64,000 nucleotides of DNA from Bryopsis sp. KO-2023. Lineage: Eukaryota; Chlorophyta; Ulvophyceae; Bryopsidales; Bryopsidaceae. Below, piece after piece: positions 32,534-43,761 of the stretch. A program made the translations under genes and the position numbers. The DNA is taken from assembly GCA_030272585.1 (NCBI GenBank), contig BSYQ01000002.1, forward strand, positions 3,596,001 to 3,660,000. The letters run 5' to 3'. Below the pieces are notes generated by a model, which had not been told where the DNA came from, ran no database searches, and worked only from the letters and a program-made list of their open reading frames with translations. The number at the start of each line of letters is the position of its first letter. Position 1 is the stretch's first letter.

Positions 32534-35173
32534 CTAAATCATATCCAGATTGTCCCGTATCAGTGTCAGATCCCGCACCTTGGAAACCTGAATCCGCCTC
32601 CTGCGCTTATTCAACTGATGCCCGTTAATACTGAACATCCGTTCCACAGATGCACTGGACGCTGGTATGCACAAATACTCGGCTGCCAGAACTGCTACAG
32701 CTGGGTACAGAGCCTGATTTAACCGCCACCACTCCAGACCTGAAGTCAGTACAGATGTGAGGGGGGTTGCCCTCACTGCACAGTACCGTTCCCACTCATC
32801 TGTTCCTGAATCGGTTGGATCCCCTGATGGATGGACAACTGTGAGCCAGTCATACGTGGAATGCACCGGGCTTTTTTCTGGTCCTCTGAAGGTGCCGCAT
32901 GCATCTGCTCCTGCCTCCTGATCCGGTCTCTCTTTGATGCACATTATGAGCTTGTTGCACTCCTCTAGCACATCATTCACCCACAGATCGCACCGAGACC
33001 ACCGAGATTTGAATTCATGGAACTGGTCCGATCCCCACAGATACCGAGTGATAACAGGATCATCCAATCGCAAACGTGACGGATCCAGTTGTTGCATGCA
33101 TCCGACGGCCAGGAGCCAGTTTGGATCATCGAATTCCTCATCCATATTGCTTCTGAGCTGCTTTCTGAACTGATCCAAGTCCTGACAGGGTAAATCCATT
33201 TTGTCGATGATGTCACTGACCCGGGCCATGACCATCAGAACCAGCGAACAGGTGACCGTTTTTTCAGCCTCCATGCGCTTGGTAGCTTCCTTGTATGGCT
33301 GTAAGATCGAATGCAGGTGCCGGAGTTGTATCCATTCCAATTCTGTCAACCGATCCTCTTCAGACATGGTCTGCAGCATTTTACGCATATCCTCCTTCAG
33401 GATCAGGAACCGATGCAGCATGTACCACACAGAGTTCCACCTGGTTTCAACGGGCAGGGTCAATCTCAGGATCCGCTGCGATCTCCTGACTGGTCCAGGG
33501 CAGTCTTCTGTTTCCTCCATCAACCAGTCATCATCAGGACATTCCTCCTCATCAGAGGAGTACATGGGGAAGGGCCCCTCCTCCTCAGCCTGGTTCTGAT
33601 CCTGATTCTGGTCGGAGGTGCCAGCCTGACTTCGATTCTGACTCTGGTTCTGACTGCCAACCTGGTTCCGGCTGGCCTGGCTCTGCATATCCGCATCCGC
33701 TGCAGCCCGGTCCCGGTCATAATCTTCCTTGTATATGCGCGCTTCTTGGATTGTCTTGAAACTTTCCCACAGGTTGGCAGATCCCATGACACGGACACAG
33801 ATCTGACGGACCTTCTTGATCAGGAATTCCAACGGCTCAGGTGCCTGGTTCAGGGCTTTTCTGACTCCGAGATTGATCCGGTGAGTGCAGCATCCGTGCC
33901 AGTCGTATTCACCTTTGCGTTCACAGGCCGCACCCATTCTTGATTCATGATCTGTGACAATGCTTGCCCGGTAATCGCCCAGGTTGTACCGATCCCGAAT
34001 TTCTGCCATTTTTTTTTTGATGTCCTCAGCATCACAATTTCCCTTCAGGTCCCAGGTTCCCAAGCTGATCCGCTTCAGTTCAAACAGATCCTGTTCAGCG
34101 TCCCGGTGGATATAAACAGCTCCCATGGCAAACCAGTGCTTCGGTTCCTGCGACCAGCCATCTGCAACGAAGCAGGGTCTGAATTTTCCGAGGTCCTCTT
34201 CTCGGATCCTTTTGCTGAGCCGTTTCGCTGAAAGCCCAACGTTGGTGGAGATGGTCTTTGCACTCAGACAAGGTGCAGATGCATTAAGGGAGGAGCACAT
34301 GGCTCTGAAATGTTTGTCCTCCACACACCTGAAAGCTGCACCGGTGCTGACCACGAATTTCATGACATGATCCCGGAAGTTTTTGTACTCTTTGGTCAGG
34401 CAGCCCCATCTAGACACGAAAGGCAACGTTCTCTGGTTTCCGAACGAAACGATCCGTTCCCCCCCCTGCTCCTGATGATGTCCCACAAATCCGTTGTGGA
34501 CAGCGATCTGCATCTGCTCCGGGGTGGTGAGACCATGCCTCTTAGCATGGGTCAACAACGAGGTGCGGCCTCCCTTGCTGTAGACCAACTGACTCCTGCA
34601 TATCCTACAGGTCACTACTTTCCTGTTCCATTCATCCACAAATCGCTCCATTTCTCCTGCACTGTTCTGTACATACATGGAGTCCACCCAAGTGTGGATT
34701 CCGGTCCGTTTCTGGTTCTGTGCCTGCGTCCGAGCTGATGTTTGGAATGTGAGATCCACTACAAGACAACCAGCATGAGGCCCAAGGCCATATCTTCTGA
34801 AGCATATCAAAGCCCACAGGTGACATGTCCCTACCTGGAGGCAGATGCAAGGAAACACCAACACCCCAAGAGTGCCCCACCAAGACAATCACATCTGATG
34901 AGTTCACTGCACAGCAAATTTGCCACACTCACCGGTTTCTGTTCCAGATCGTGTTCCTGCTCCTCCTGTTTCCGTTCCAGTTCCAGATCCTCTTCCCCCT
35001 CCGCGTGCAACCCCCTTTGGGTTCACAGAATCAGAGCTCCAGCGGTGTGGCGTCGGCTGAACTGCGTTCGGTTCGCCTCGCAAGTCATCCCCGGACAGCT
35101 CGACGGGAGGTAAGATACGGTGCAGCGCTCGCGGTTGCGCTCGCGGTTTCGTCTTTCTCCTGTTGCCTCTCAT
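32534..35173 (-). CDS. hAT transposase
   Basis: Two exons, complement of 34933-35173 and 32534-34734, join in phase (GTGAGT donor, TCAG acceptor) to encode 813 residues. The N-terminus is basic, then Gly/Thr-rich. A BED-type zinc finger (CRICRSQLVY...LLTHAKRH) is at about residues 130-165. A core RNase H-like fold follows, with IVTDHESRMG and a Cys/His pair CCTHRINL, and an acidic glutamine-rich insert. The C-terminal hAT dimerisation region is clear (YPAVAVLAAEYLCIPASSASVERMFS...LNKRRRRI, about 735-795). It catalyses cut-and-paste transposition in the nucleus. No stop or frameshift is seen. ATG 35179, two codons earlier, is an alternative start. Confidence 0.9.
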
Positions 35174-35214
35174 GTTCACGGAAACACGGATAATCCGACG
35201 CCACGGGCTTTGAT

Positions 35215-35560
35215 GTGGTGCCGATCAGGGGAATCGGTAGCCGGACCAGCGATTTGATCGTTGTCGAGTGATAATGCGTCGCCGATCATGATCGGCGACG
35301 CGCCGATCAGATCGGTCAATTTCCGATCTGATCGGAAACCGCCGATCCCGATCCCGATCCGATCTGGTTTCCGAGGCAGAACTGGGTGATCGGCCGATTT
35401 TGATCGGAAAAGTCGGACCGTTTTTTTTTTATCGGTCCGATTTTGATCGGCGATCGGTCTGATCGGACCGATCTTATCGGTGATCGGCTTGATCGGAAAC
35501 TGCAGGGACCGATCTTGATCGGAGATCGGTTTGATCGATGACCGACATGTCGGCATCGGA
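35215..35560. repeat. Right subterminal GATCGG/CCGATC repeat cluster of the hAT
   Basis: Counterpart of 29700-29990. GATCGG-type hexamers occur about every 10-15 bp on both strands, reaching within 20 bp of the right terminus. Confidence 0.8.
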
Positions 35561-37717
35561 TCCCTAGTATGGAACTACCCTGTACACGAACAGGAGTTGT
35601 TGGCGGTGGTGCATTGTCTCCGCACCTGGCGACACTACCTTGAGGGACGGAAATTTGAGCTCCGGACGGATAATGCGAGCCTTTTGTATCTCCGGACACA
35701 ACCCACGTTAACACGGCGACAAGCACGTTGGGTGGAGCTACTAAGTGCCTTTGATTTTGACATTGTGCATATTAAAGGGACCGCCAACATTGTGGCGGAC
35801 GCATTATCCCGAAGACCTTTACGTGAGGACACGGAAGTGCCTTGCGGCGGCGGACAAAAACACCCCCCAGGACGACAAAAGCCTGGGGTGGGATCCCGCA
35901 AGACAGATGAAGACTTAAGCGGACAGGCCACTAGACCTGACCGCCCGGGGAAAGGACAATTGGGGGACTGGGCATCGGACCAGTCGGAGGTAGCTTTTGA
36001 TGAGCCCCCATTGAAATTTTGGGATCCGTCAGCTGAAGAAGTGGAAGCACTTGCTCGACGTGCCCCGGAGTCCAACACGGACGACAAAATTAGTAGGCTG
36101 GACGACAAAGTTAGTCGGACACAGGCCGACAAAGTTGATCCGTTGAGGGAGGAGTCTGGCGATAGGGGAAACAAGACTCAACCGCCACTAGAGCTTTCCG
36201 CTCTGGTTGACGCGCGCACCGGTCCCACTGATGACCTCATTGATGCTATAAGAAACGCACAGAGGTTGGATCCATTGGTGGCGGACATTGTATTGCGGTT
36301 AGAAGCGCGAGAAGCGGAAGTGGAAGCTATGTACGTGATGGAGGAAGACGGTTTACTCAAGAGACGACTATCGGATGAAGAGGAGCTACGCTTGGTGGTA
36401 CCGCGGGGGAACATCCGCAACAAAATACTGCGGCTCTGTCATGATAGCCCTGCGAGCGGCCACAAGGGCCAAGAAAGAACAAGAGAATTAGTGGGAAGAT
36501 ACTTCTACTGGAAATTCTGGAAGAAGGAGGTCAACCACTACGTCCGCACGTGTCCCACTTGTCAACGAACTAAGGTGGAGTCACGACGGCCGGCTGGTTT
36601 GTTAACACCATTGCCAGTGCCAGGGCGGAAGTGGGAATCCATCGCGACTGATTTGGTGGTTGCTTTACCTCAAACAGAGCGGGGATTCGATGCCATTGCG
36701 GTATTCCTTGACCGCCTAACCAAAATGATTCATCTTGTTCCCACTACCACACGTGTTACCGCTGAAGGATACGCGCGACTGTTCTTTGAGGGCGTTTGGA
36801 AGTACCACGGACTTCCACGTTCCATAATCAGTGATCGCGACGTAAGGTTCACGAGTGAGTTTTGGCGAGCACTCTGGGCGATGCTGGGCGGAGAGCTCCG
36901 CATGTCGACCGCCTTTCACCCGCAAACAGATGGAATTACGGAGCGGGATATCCGAACTGTACAAGAAACGCTGAGGGCGTACGTTTCTGAGAGACAAAAC
37001 GACTGGGATCTTCGGTTGGCGCAAGTGGAGTATGTCTATAATAATGGCGTTCACTCTGCTACCCGCTATACACCATTTTATCTCAACTATGGGATACATC
37101 CGGAGCATCCCGCTGCACTTGTGTCTGGCGCACTACAGGCGCGAGCGGAAGGGGTAAGACAGTTCACCCAGCGGATTCAAAGAGACTTAAGAACCGCACA
37201 AAACTATCCGGGGGCAGCAAGAGTAAGAATGAAGCGATTGGCGGACCAGAGCCGACGCGATCAAAACTTTGCTGTGGGAGAACGTGTCCTACTGCGGACG
37301 AAGAACATTGAGCTGATGCACAGCGGGCCAAGCAAGAAACTACAGGCACGCTATGTAGGTCCGTTCCGCATCCTGGCGAAAGTCGGGGATGTTGCATATC
37401 GTCTTGAACTTCCTCGAGGGTGGCGAATCCACAACGTCTTCCACGTATCATTACTGCGTGAGTTCCATTCCACTCAGCAGTATGGCCGCCGTGAACTGGA
37501 AGCTCCACCGGCGGATTTGGTGGAAGGAGAAGAAGAATATGAAGTAGAGCGAGTTGTGGACCACCGGGAAAGGAGAAGGGGTCGGCGATCGATCCTGGAG
37601 TACTTGGTTAAGTGGCGAGGATATGGCATGGAGGAGGCACTGTGGTTACCGGACGATGAACTGCAGAACGCACCACTTGCTGTAGCTGACTACCGCGCTG
37701 CCGCACGCTTGGGGTAG

Positions 37718-38298
37718 ATGTTGGGGAGGACATCTATCGTCGTCGAGAACAAGTGGCGGACAGAGGCGAGGGGAGCTTAAACCAGTTCTGGAAGAAGTGG
37801 AACTCAACGAGGAGCCGACAAACTCTCAGTATATCCGCTGATTTCAGTCGGCCGGTGGCAGCACCGCCGCTGAGGCTGGTATGGGACAGTTTTGGTGGAA
37901 GTTTACCTAGCGCTAAAGGGAAGGACTGAGCAGACACCGGTTATCCCGCTAGCGTGAACAGCCGACTGTGGGGACTGCTGCGAGGGAGTTTGGAGGTACT
38001 GGATCAGAGACACCACCGTCGATATGGTGGACTGTTGGAGCGCGCAAGGAGCTAGAGTATGCTGTGGACGCAGTGGTAGCCGCGCAAGACCGTCAGAGAC
38101 AGTGATGGGTGTTCGGGGTCGTTGAGTGGAACTGGGGTGGGTTTTCTGGGGGAATCAAAAGGTTGGGGGATTTTTAGTTTGATTACAAGTTTTATGATTT
38201 GGAAATGATTGAATTGATTATTGCATTTATTTGACCATTCCAAGCAGACAATCTTCTTATTTAGAGTCGGGACGATTTACTAGATAAGAGGCGGCGTT
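37718..38298. other. Retrotransposon 3' untranslated region
   Basis: Non-coding between the pol stop and the 3' LTR. The last bases before the LTR (AAGAGGCGGCG) are purine-rich and may act as a polypurine tract, though two cytosines interrupt it. Confidence 0.6.
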
Positions 38299-38523
38299 TG
38301 TAGCGCAGGTGTGGTACAGACAGCTGTATGTCTGACTTGGTAGTACAGAAGAGTACAGGGGTCACCTCAGAGTACGATAGTACTACAGAGGTTACAAGAA
38401 GGGCTCTGTGCTAGGTTCGAACGAATTATTCTTTTTTAAGTTATTTCCCTTCAAGTGTGCTCGTGTGTGACTATCGCCCCACCCTCAGTTCGTTACACAG
38501 CTCAAACCCACAGAGCTGTAACA
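38299..38523 (+). repeat. 3' LTR, 225 bp
   Basis: Starts TGTAGCGCAG, ends CTGTAACA, followed by the target duplication CGTGG. Confidence 0.95.
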
Positions 38524-39007
38524 CGTGGTCTCCGACATCCACGATCGCATGAACCTCGAAACGAAGGCTAATGGCCGCGATCTGTCTCAATTCAGGCATT
38601 TCCAGGACCGCCACCATTTGCGTGTCACTCTCGCACAGGAACATTCCATTGATCAAACACACAGCCGAACTCCCCATGTTGGCTCGGTCCCTAGTCAAGA
38701 CGTCGCCTTTCTCAGCGTTCACAGAAAAAATCTTTTCTTCCCCAAGTATCGCAATCATCTCGCCCCGCATAGCGTAACTTTCGATCCATCGATTCTTGAG
38801 GAGCTCGATACATTTCGGCACAACGGTGCCACATCGCCAGGATCTCTCGAGGCCGATTTTCTTAGCGAAAGGGCCTTCCTTGGTGACTTCGTTCCAAGCC
38901 TTAGCGACACAGGAGCACCTGGCCAAAGCCCTCGGGCAAAGCCCCTCGAAGACTCGACCAACCACGCCACTAGGGAGCTCCCACTCAACACTCACGTAAT
39001 CGCTCAT
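38524..39007 (-). pseudogene. F-box/WD40 gene copy 1, 5' (F-box) half
   Basis: From the ATG at 39007 the minus strand encodes MSDYVSVEWELPSGVVGRVF...ALARCSCVAKAWNEV, an F-box, then ...EVHAIVDVGDHV, where the 3' LTR begins (in transcription order the LTR is met after His-Val). Compared with the intact paralogue it has small in-frame length differences (ELLKNRW against ELPNWENQR; MPELRQ against MPGFGFRQ). Transcription from its promoter would run into the antisense retrotransposon. Confidence 0.85.
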
Positions 39008-39229
39008 TCGTTCAAACGCGGCACAAAGAAAACCCCTTTGTACCCAAGTTGTATCTCGCCTAGGCCTCGTGGTTTCGGTGGTTTCAGCGAAGAAAAAAAA
39101 AATGCGGGAGAATCGAACGGGCCTGTTACGGATGCGAGCACCAGAAAACACACTCCACGGCACTATTTGCGAAAATAAAAGAAAGCAGGGTTTTTTGGTT
39201 TTCCAGGATGAAAAAACAGTGAATATAGT

Positions 39230-40587
39230 GATGTCCTTGTTGAATTCACAGTGTTGAAGTCATGGGGGGGGGTATCAAATACTAACGATAGTCACTTGGA
39301 AAACTGGCAAGGGAACCTTTGTCTGCAGAACGTTAACAGGGGTTTCTGCTTGCGTCTGAACTGGACCGTGTCGAGCAAACAAACGCACGAAGGAAGAATG
39401 GAAGCGGTGAGTCTCTCGTGGCGTTCGTTTTGCCATCGCTTACCCTCGGTTCGACGTGCGCCACCTGGGAAAATGGACCAGCAGCAGATTTCGCGCCAAA
39501 GCCGGTCGATGGGGTCGTTTACTCTTTTTCAAAAACTTTCGGAAGGATGCGGTTGCCCGATGCCTCGCGGATTTTTCCGAGGCGGCCTCTTTTGCTTGCC
39601 GCTCTGTGGCTTTGCTGTGTCGGGCAGCTTACGCGAATGCTGTCAAGCCGTGCATGCATGTTTATTTGGTCGTGACTCAACATTGAGTTGAACATCCTGC
39701 CATCACCTGGACTGAGCCTTGGCCAGAGTTTAAGTAAAATAAATCCATCTACGGAACTACCCACCCAATGGCGAAAAAAAAAATGAGCGAGGCAGCCCCC
39801 CAACCATGCTTGTGGTTGACCTGTTTTGCAATTCATGGTGAGAAGCTCTTGAAAAGAATGGATGCATGTGAATTCGACAGAGGAGAAAATTATGTAAGAC
39901 AACCCTACTATTTCCTATTGTGACACCCTGACTAAATCAACCATGCAAACATCACAGTGATGTTAAAAAAAGGGGCCATCCCCATGTTTTTTTGTTTTTT
40001 GTTTTCTTAGCCTTGTGCGGGTGCCTATAAAAAGTGCCGGACTTCTGTGCATGTATTATTTTGACAAATATGGGTGGGGGTGTGGAATGCCATACAAAAT
40101 CTAAGTTTTGTGCAAGGAGATCAAACCTTTTGATAACCATTTCAACATGGAAGAGGTCAGCATGAAGCAAAAAAAAAAACACCACCATCAAAAGGGGCTC
40201 TCCAGAAGAGTGAGAAAAAAAAAAGGATTAAATCAGGGGAGGGAACATTCCCAGAAATCAAAACAGGTTCAAGAAAAAATATCTTAACACAAGGGCCTGC
40301 CTCTCCACAAGTGTGGAAAGAGGGGGGGGGGGACTTGACGGAAATGGAAAAAAACTATGCTGAAAAAAACCTGCTGTCTGCAGACAATCATGTTTGTATG
40401 CATATGCCATTGTTTTTGGAGGTGAAACCTGTACAAAGGAGCTCAAAAACAATTTCTGGATTTTTGTTGTCTGGCGCCCACCGGTTCCGTTCAAAAGGCC
40501 GTGATACGAAAGATCCTCCGCCCTGTTTTGAAGGCATCTCTCCTCAGTTTCCCGCCAGTCTTTATACCGAAACACTGTGACAAATCG
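39230..40587. other. Mostly non-coding; contains a paralogous first-exon fragment
   Basis: Apart from the fragment at 39360-39680, no gene is seen. It contains several short poly-A and poly-G runs. Confidence 0.45.
39360..39680 (+). pseudogene. Duplicate of exon 1 and intron 1 of the coiled-coil gene at 58.6 kb
   Basis: ATGGAAGCG followed by GTGAGT at 39398-39412 matches ATGGAACTG followed by GTAGGT at 58591. The following intron sequences also align (CGAGGCG-CTTTTGCT-GCCGC blocks, then a GCATGCATG stretch). No second exon follows, so this is a truncated copy. Confidence 0.5.
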
Positions 40588-41157
40588 TCAAATAGAGTTT
40601 CAATTGGAGATACGAGACAAGCGCACTCACGTGAGCAAAAAACTTAGTAATGGTGGAAGGAAACTTGGTTCAAGTGGTTTCCTTGCACCGACTCGAGATA
40701 GTAGCGCCACAGCGGCGCCTCAGCCGAATTCGATCCGCATGTACTTCTGCGCTCTAAGGAGAGGGCATCGACAAGCGGAAAACGGAGGGGGGGGGACCAA
40801 AACGAGGAGTTTTCGTACATTATCACGGGTTTCGGAAGTTGCGAATCGGAACCCGATCAGAACGTGCGCACAAAATGGTACAGTGGGGGGCATACCTCCC
40901 AGCTGCTCCGAGTATGAATGTCTTACGAGTGGCCATACATCCTCCATTCCCTACGTCGCCAGCGGGACCTTTCAAGCCGTCGTAACGCTCCCACAACGAC
41001 TACGACAAGAAACAACCGCCCACTTCCCAGCACCACAGACTCTTTTCGATTAGTTTCTGACCAGTTCTTCGTTCCCCATTCACAAGCCCTGTTTTCGGCA
41101 GAGTTTTTTCCTTGTCCCGCCGAACTGCACACGACGAGAAGCGATATCTCGGCCAGG

Positions 41158-42745
41158 ATGATGACCGCTCCAGCAACAGCGCTTCTTTTTTTACTAGCGT
41201 CTACCATCGTGGAAACGACGCCAGCTCTCCCTTGTCTTAAATCGACGGAACAGCTTCAATCCGGTGAGGAAACCGACGCAAGCGCTACGCTCAGTTCGGC
41301 GCTAAATAAAGATTGGTAGACTTGTGGTCCTTCAAACGCCTTCGTTCTTGTTTTCGTGTGCCACCAGCAAGTAGGAGGGAGCACTGGCTTTAATTCTGTA
41401 CGACCATAGCGTGTGGTATTCCCTTTTCTAATCCTGTCGTTGGCCCCACGTGTTTCCATTCAATCTTTTTACTTTTGTCCACAGGAGGCTCCACACCCTC
41501 CACTCGCCCTCACCGCGATTTCAGAAAACTACTCCGAAATGAGGTGAAGAGAATCCTCTCCGCATTGCTGCGTTTCCTTCGAATGATAACAAGACTCCTC
41601 CTCTCCATGTGACGTGCTATGCGGACGTCCTTCGTTTACCTTGACGTTGATGTTTTTCTGCCAGATATTCACATTTTTGTTTCGTGTATGAGTATGCGAT
41701 TTCTCGTTCCTAAAGGCCGAGATGGATCTCGAGTTCGAGTCAGCATTGGAGGCCTCCCTGGAGGAGGTTGCTGGACCTCCATCCCCTTCTACTATTTTAT
41801 CTGAAGATGATCAAGAGGTATCCTCACCTCCCGACCAAATGCTCTGGCTTCACTGAAACGTCACTGGTGCTTTAAAAAGTGAAAGAGGGGTTTGCTGAGG
41901 CGTGTTTGGTTTCAAGGATATTGATGAGATGCTCTTGGAGGCTGCCCGCGATGGAGATCTCGCCCAAGTCAAGGTAATCCCACCATTTTAAACATCTTAT
42001 TGTTGGTGGTACTTTGGTGGAAAGAAGCGGCGGCTCTCCTTCTTGAATATCATACGTGAATCGTACTTTGCGAACCGAAATCAGCACAAACTCACGAAAC
42101 CATACCCTCATTCAATATTTGCAGGTGTTTGTTAGCCGTGGGGCAAACTTGGAGTCTGAGGCTGGCAGCGACGCGGTCCTCGGTGCGGCCTGGAACGGCC
42201 ACTCTGAAGTTGTGGAGTACTTGCTTCTAGCGGGTATATGCTCGATTTTGATTCCTTTCCTGCCTTATTTCTTTTAAGAGGTGATCTGGAGCAGTTGATG
42301 AGCAACTGAGGTCTGCTTTTCTTTTGCGATTGCTAGGCGCCGACTCCGGTCCTTTGAATTTGTTGGGCACGGCTGCTATGAACGGCAGTGTCGTGGCTGT
42401 CAAGACTCTTCTTAGAGCAGGTGCGGAGCGAAAAATCCTCAAAGCGAAAAAATTGAGGAAACGACGAAATAAATGTGTGTTTTCTTCCTTGATGTACCCT
42501 GTTTGAGGTTCAACGAGATATGAGAGGCATGTTTGAACAAAGAAAGTGAAATTTTACTGACAAGTAAGCGACGCCGAACGATCTTGTGAATTAGGAGTAC
42601 CGTTGAGTGAGCGATCGTTTGGACAGGGCTCGATAAAAACGCGAAAGACTCGGATGGGGAGACTGCGAAGGATGCTATTTGTACTTGTCCGTTCAATCCT
42701 TGTGATGAGGAAACCGAGAACGAGCTGCATGAGCTTCTCGGCTGA
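41158..42745 (+). CDS. Ankyrin-repeat protein with signal-peptide exon, arm B copy
   Basis: Preferred model: exons 41158-41263, 41485-41543, 41716-41817, 41917-41973, 42125-42233, 42337-42420 and 42627-42745 encode 211 residues with consistent phase. Exon 1 encodes the leader MMTAPATALLFLLASTIVE. Ankyrin content runs from MLLEAARDGDLAQVK to AKDSDGETAKD, ending NELHELLG. Each exon equals its arm A partner in length, and no lesion is present in either. Alternative: exon 2 ends at the stop 41610-41612 to give a 77-residue secreted peptide whose last 30 residues are basic and amphipathic (FRKLLRNEVKRIL...), and the ankyrin protein begins at ATG 41722, only 109 bp later. Unlike arm A, this copy has no MITE upstream, so the two may differ in expression. 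Confidence 0.7.
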
Positions 42746-43234
42746 ACCTTTTCGACGTCCAAGTGTCAGTGAATGCAAGGCCGGCCTACATCCTGGCCAA
42801 ACACCATGTGATCAACGCTGCCGCAATATTTTTCTCCCCAGGCTGGGGAGTAGACATTTCAAGACTGTCTCGTAATCCCTGAAAATTTTTGAGAAACGCT
42901 CTGGGGGTTTTTTGCTGAGGTTTTTGTTTAGGTTATGTTGCTTTTTGGCATTAGAATACAAACTCGACTGTTTGTACGAGTATTTCAACTCGTATGTTAA
43001 ATTCAGGGATGTTATGAATATGATTGAGTACGACCAGTGATCATCGTCAAGCTGTGTGTTGTGTTGCCAACAGATGGTGTATTGAAAGCTTTTTGCTCAG
43101 CGGTTAGAATTGACAGAACCGTTTTCTCTGGTAGATAGGACTGATCAGGAAAACGGCATTCTAATTGTAGATGTTGTTGAAACCCTTACGAATACCCTTA
43201 GCTTTGTGAATTGCACCTCGTTCATGACGCAACA
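42746..43234. other. Non-coding stretch of arm B
   Basis: Mirror of 3656-4146 in arm A. No gene recognised. It ends at the 16-bp target duplication of the LINE insertion. Confidence 0.5.
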
Positions 43235-43761
43235 TAATCATAATCATAATTACAACCCACAGCAAAAGAGAGCCATCACCCTCTATGATGCTGGAACAAA
43301 GACAAAAAGGAAAGAAAAGAAAGAGAAAAAACAAAAAAAAAAACAAAAATAAAACAAAAACCTTAGGATTGTAAACCTGCTGAACGTATTGAAGCCATTT
43401 TGCTGATAATTAAAGCTAATTTGCCCGATGGCACCCTACTAAAAAGATCCTTGGGATTAGCCCATCGAAAAACATCTGAATGCAAAGAACGAAAGGAAGA
43501 ATAAAAAGGACATTCAAAAAGAAAATGCCGTTCATCTTCCACCGCGGACCGACACAACCGACAAATCCTGTTTTCCCTTGGTACACCATTATATCGTCCC
43601 ACTTCCACTTCCAAGAAATGAATACCACAACGAAAACGAGTAAAGAAAACCCGAAGAGAAGTTGGTTTTAAAGTTGTCAAATACCGTTCAAATCTGAGGG
43701 AAAACTTAATATGCCGATACCAAGATATAACTCGAGATGCAGATGAACCGAAAACATGTTC
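43235..43761 (-). mobile_element. 5'-truncated LINE (non-LTR retrotransposon) insertion
   Basis: The minus strand encodes the C-terminal zinc-knuckle region typical of LINE ORF2 (RFRCGIHFLEVEVGRY..., then RICRLC...ERHFLFECPFYSSFR), followed by a stop, a T-rich (plus-strand A-rich) 3' region and an ATAATC/TTATGATTAT simple repeat tail. The 16-bp duplication CGTTCATGACGCAACA flanks it (43219-43234 and 43762-43777). Arm A has one copy at 3641-3655 with no insertion. Only about 530 bp of the 3' end was inserted, so it is dead on arrival. Confidence 0.85.

Larger units (their letters stand above)
29587..35570. mobile_element. hAT-superfamily DNA transposon, 5984 bp, nested in pol
   Basis: The ends are perfect 11-bp inverted repeats ATACTAGGGAT / ATCCCTAGTAT. 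GGAACTACCC is present on both sides (29577-29586 and 35571-35580), so excision of the element plus one copy restores the pol frame. hAT elements normally make 8-bp duplications; here 10 bp match, so either the duplication is unusual or two bases match by chance. Inside are a minus-strand transposase (32534-35173), a convergent plus-strand gene (30225-31852) and dense subterminal GATCGG repeats at both ends. The transposase frame is intact and the insertion is younger than the retrotransposon, so it may be active. Confidence 0.92.
27087..37717 (+). pseudogene. pol: Pol polyprotein of the chromovirus: nonsense codon in RT, split by hAT
   Basis: Entered by -1 frameshift. Protease motif [11 protein letters not shown] is near 27830. 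Reverse transcriptase follows from about 28550, with FLDDILVF (catalytic DD at 29033-29038). RNase H has FTDSSNHAVGGVL near 29470. Integrase has the HHCC finger (about 36440-36560) and a DDE core (ATDLVV, ISDRDVRF, GITERDIR; about 36645-36945). The C-terminal chromodomain (EYEVERVVDHRERR...YLVKWRGYG...LWLPDDEL) lies at about 37535-37690. A TAA at 28931-28933 interrupts RT just before VVPFGLTGAP, in a frame otherwise open. RNase H is split after NYP (29586) by the hAT element and resumes in the same frame at 35581. Neither lesion shifts the frame. The element cannot make full-length Pol as it stands. Confidence 0.92.
24404..38523 (+). mobile_element. Ty3/gypsy chromovirus (LTR retrotransposon) with nested hAT insertion
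   Basis: Two 225-bp LTRs (TGTAGCG...GTAACA) bound a gag-pol element flanked by the 5-bp target duplication CGTGG (24399-24403 and 38524-38528). The intact paralogue has a single CGTGG at 48481-48485, confirming the insertion. Domain order is gag, protease, reverse transcriptase, RNase H, integrase, chromodomain, the order of Ty3/gypsy chromoviruses. Without the 5984-bp hAT insertion and one copy of its target duplication the element would be about 8.1 kb. The LTRs appear identical by eye, so insertion was recent. It lies antisense to the F-box gene it disrupts. Confidence 0.95.

Noticed and set aside
34310..34738. 142-codon plus-strand open frame in the hAT
   Set aside because: Antisense to the transposase BED region; no support.
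29577..35580. A CRISPR-like or tandem immune array in the repeat-rich hAT ends
   Set aside because: Repeats are short, in both orientations and without regular spacers; this is typical of subterminal binding sites in a eukaryotic transposon.
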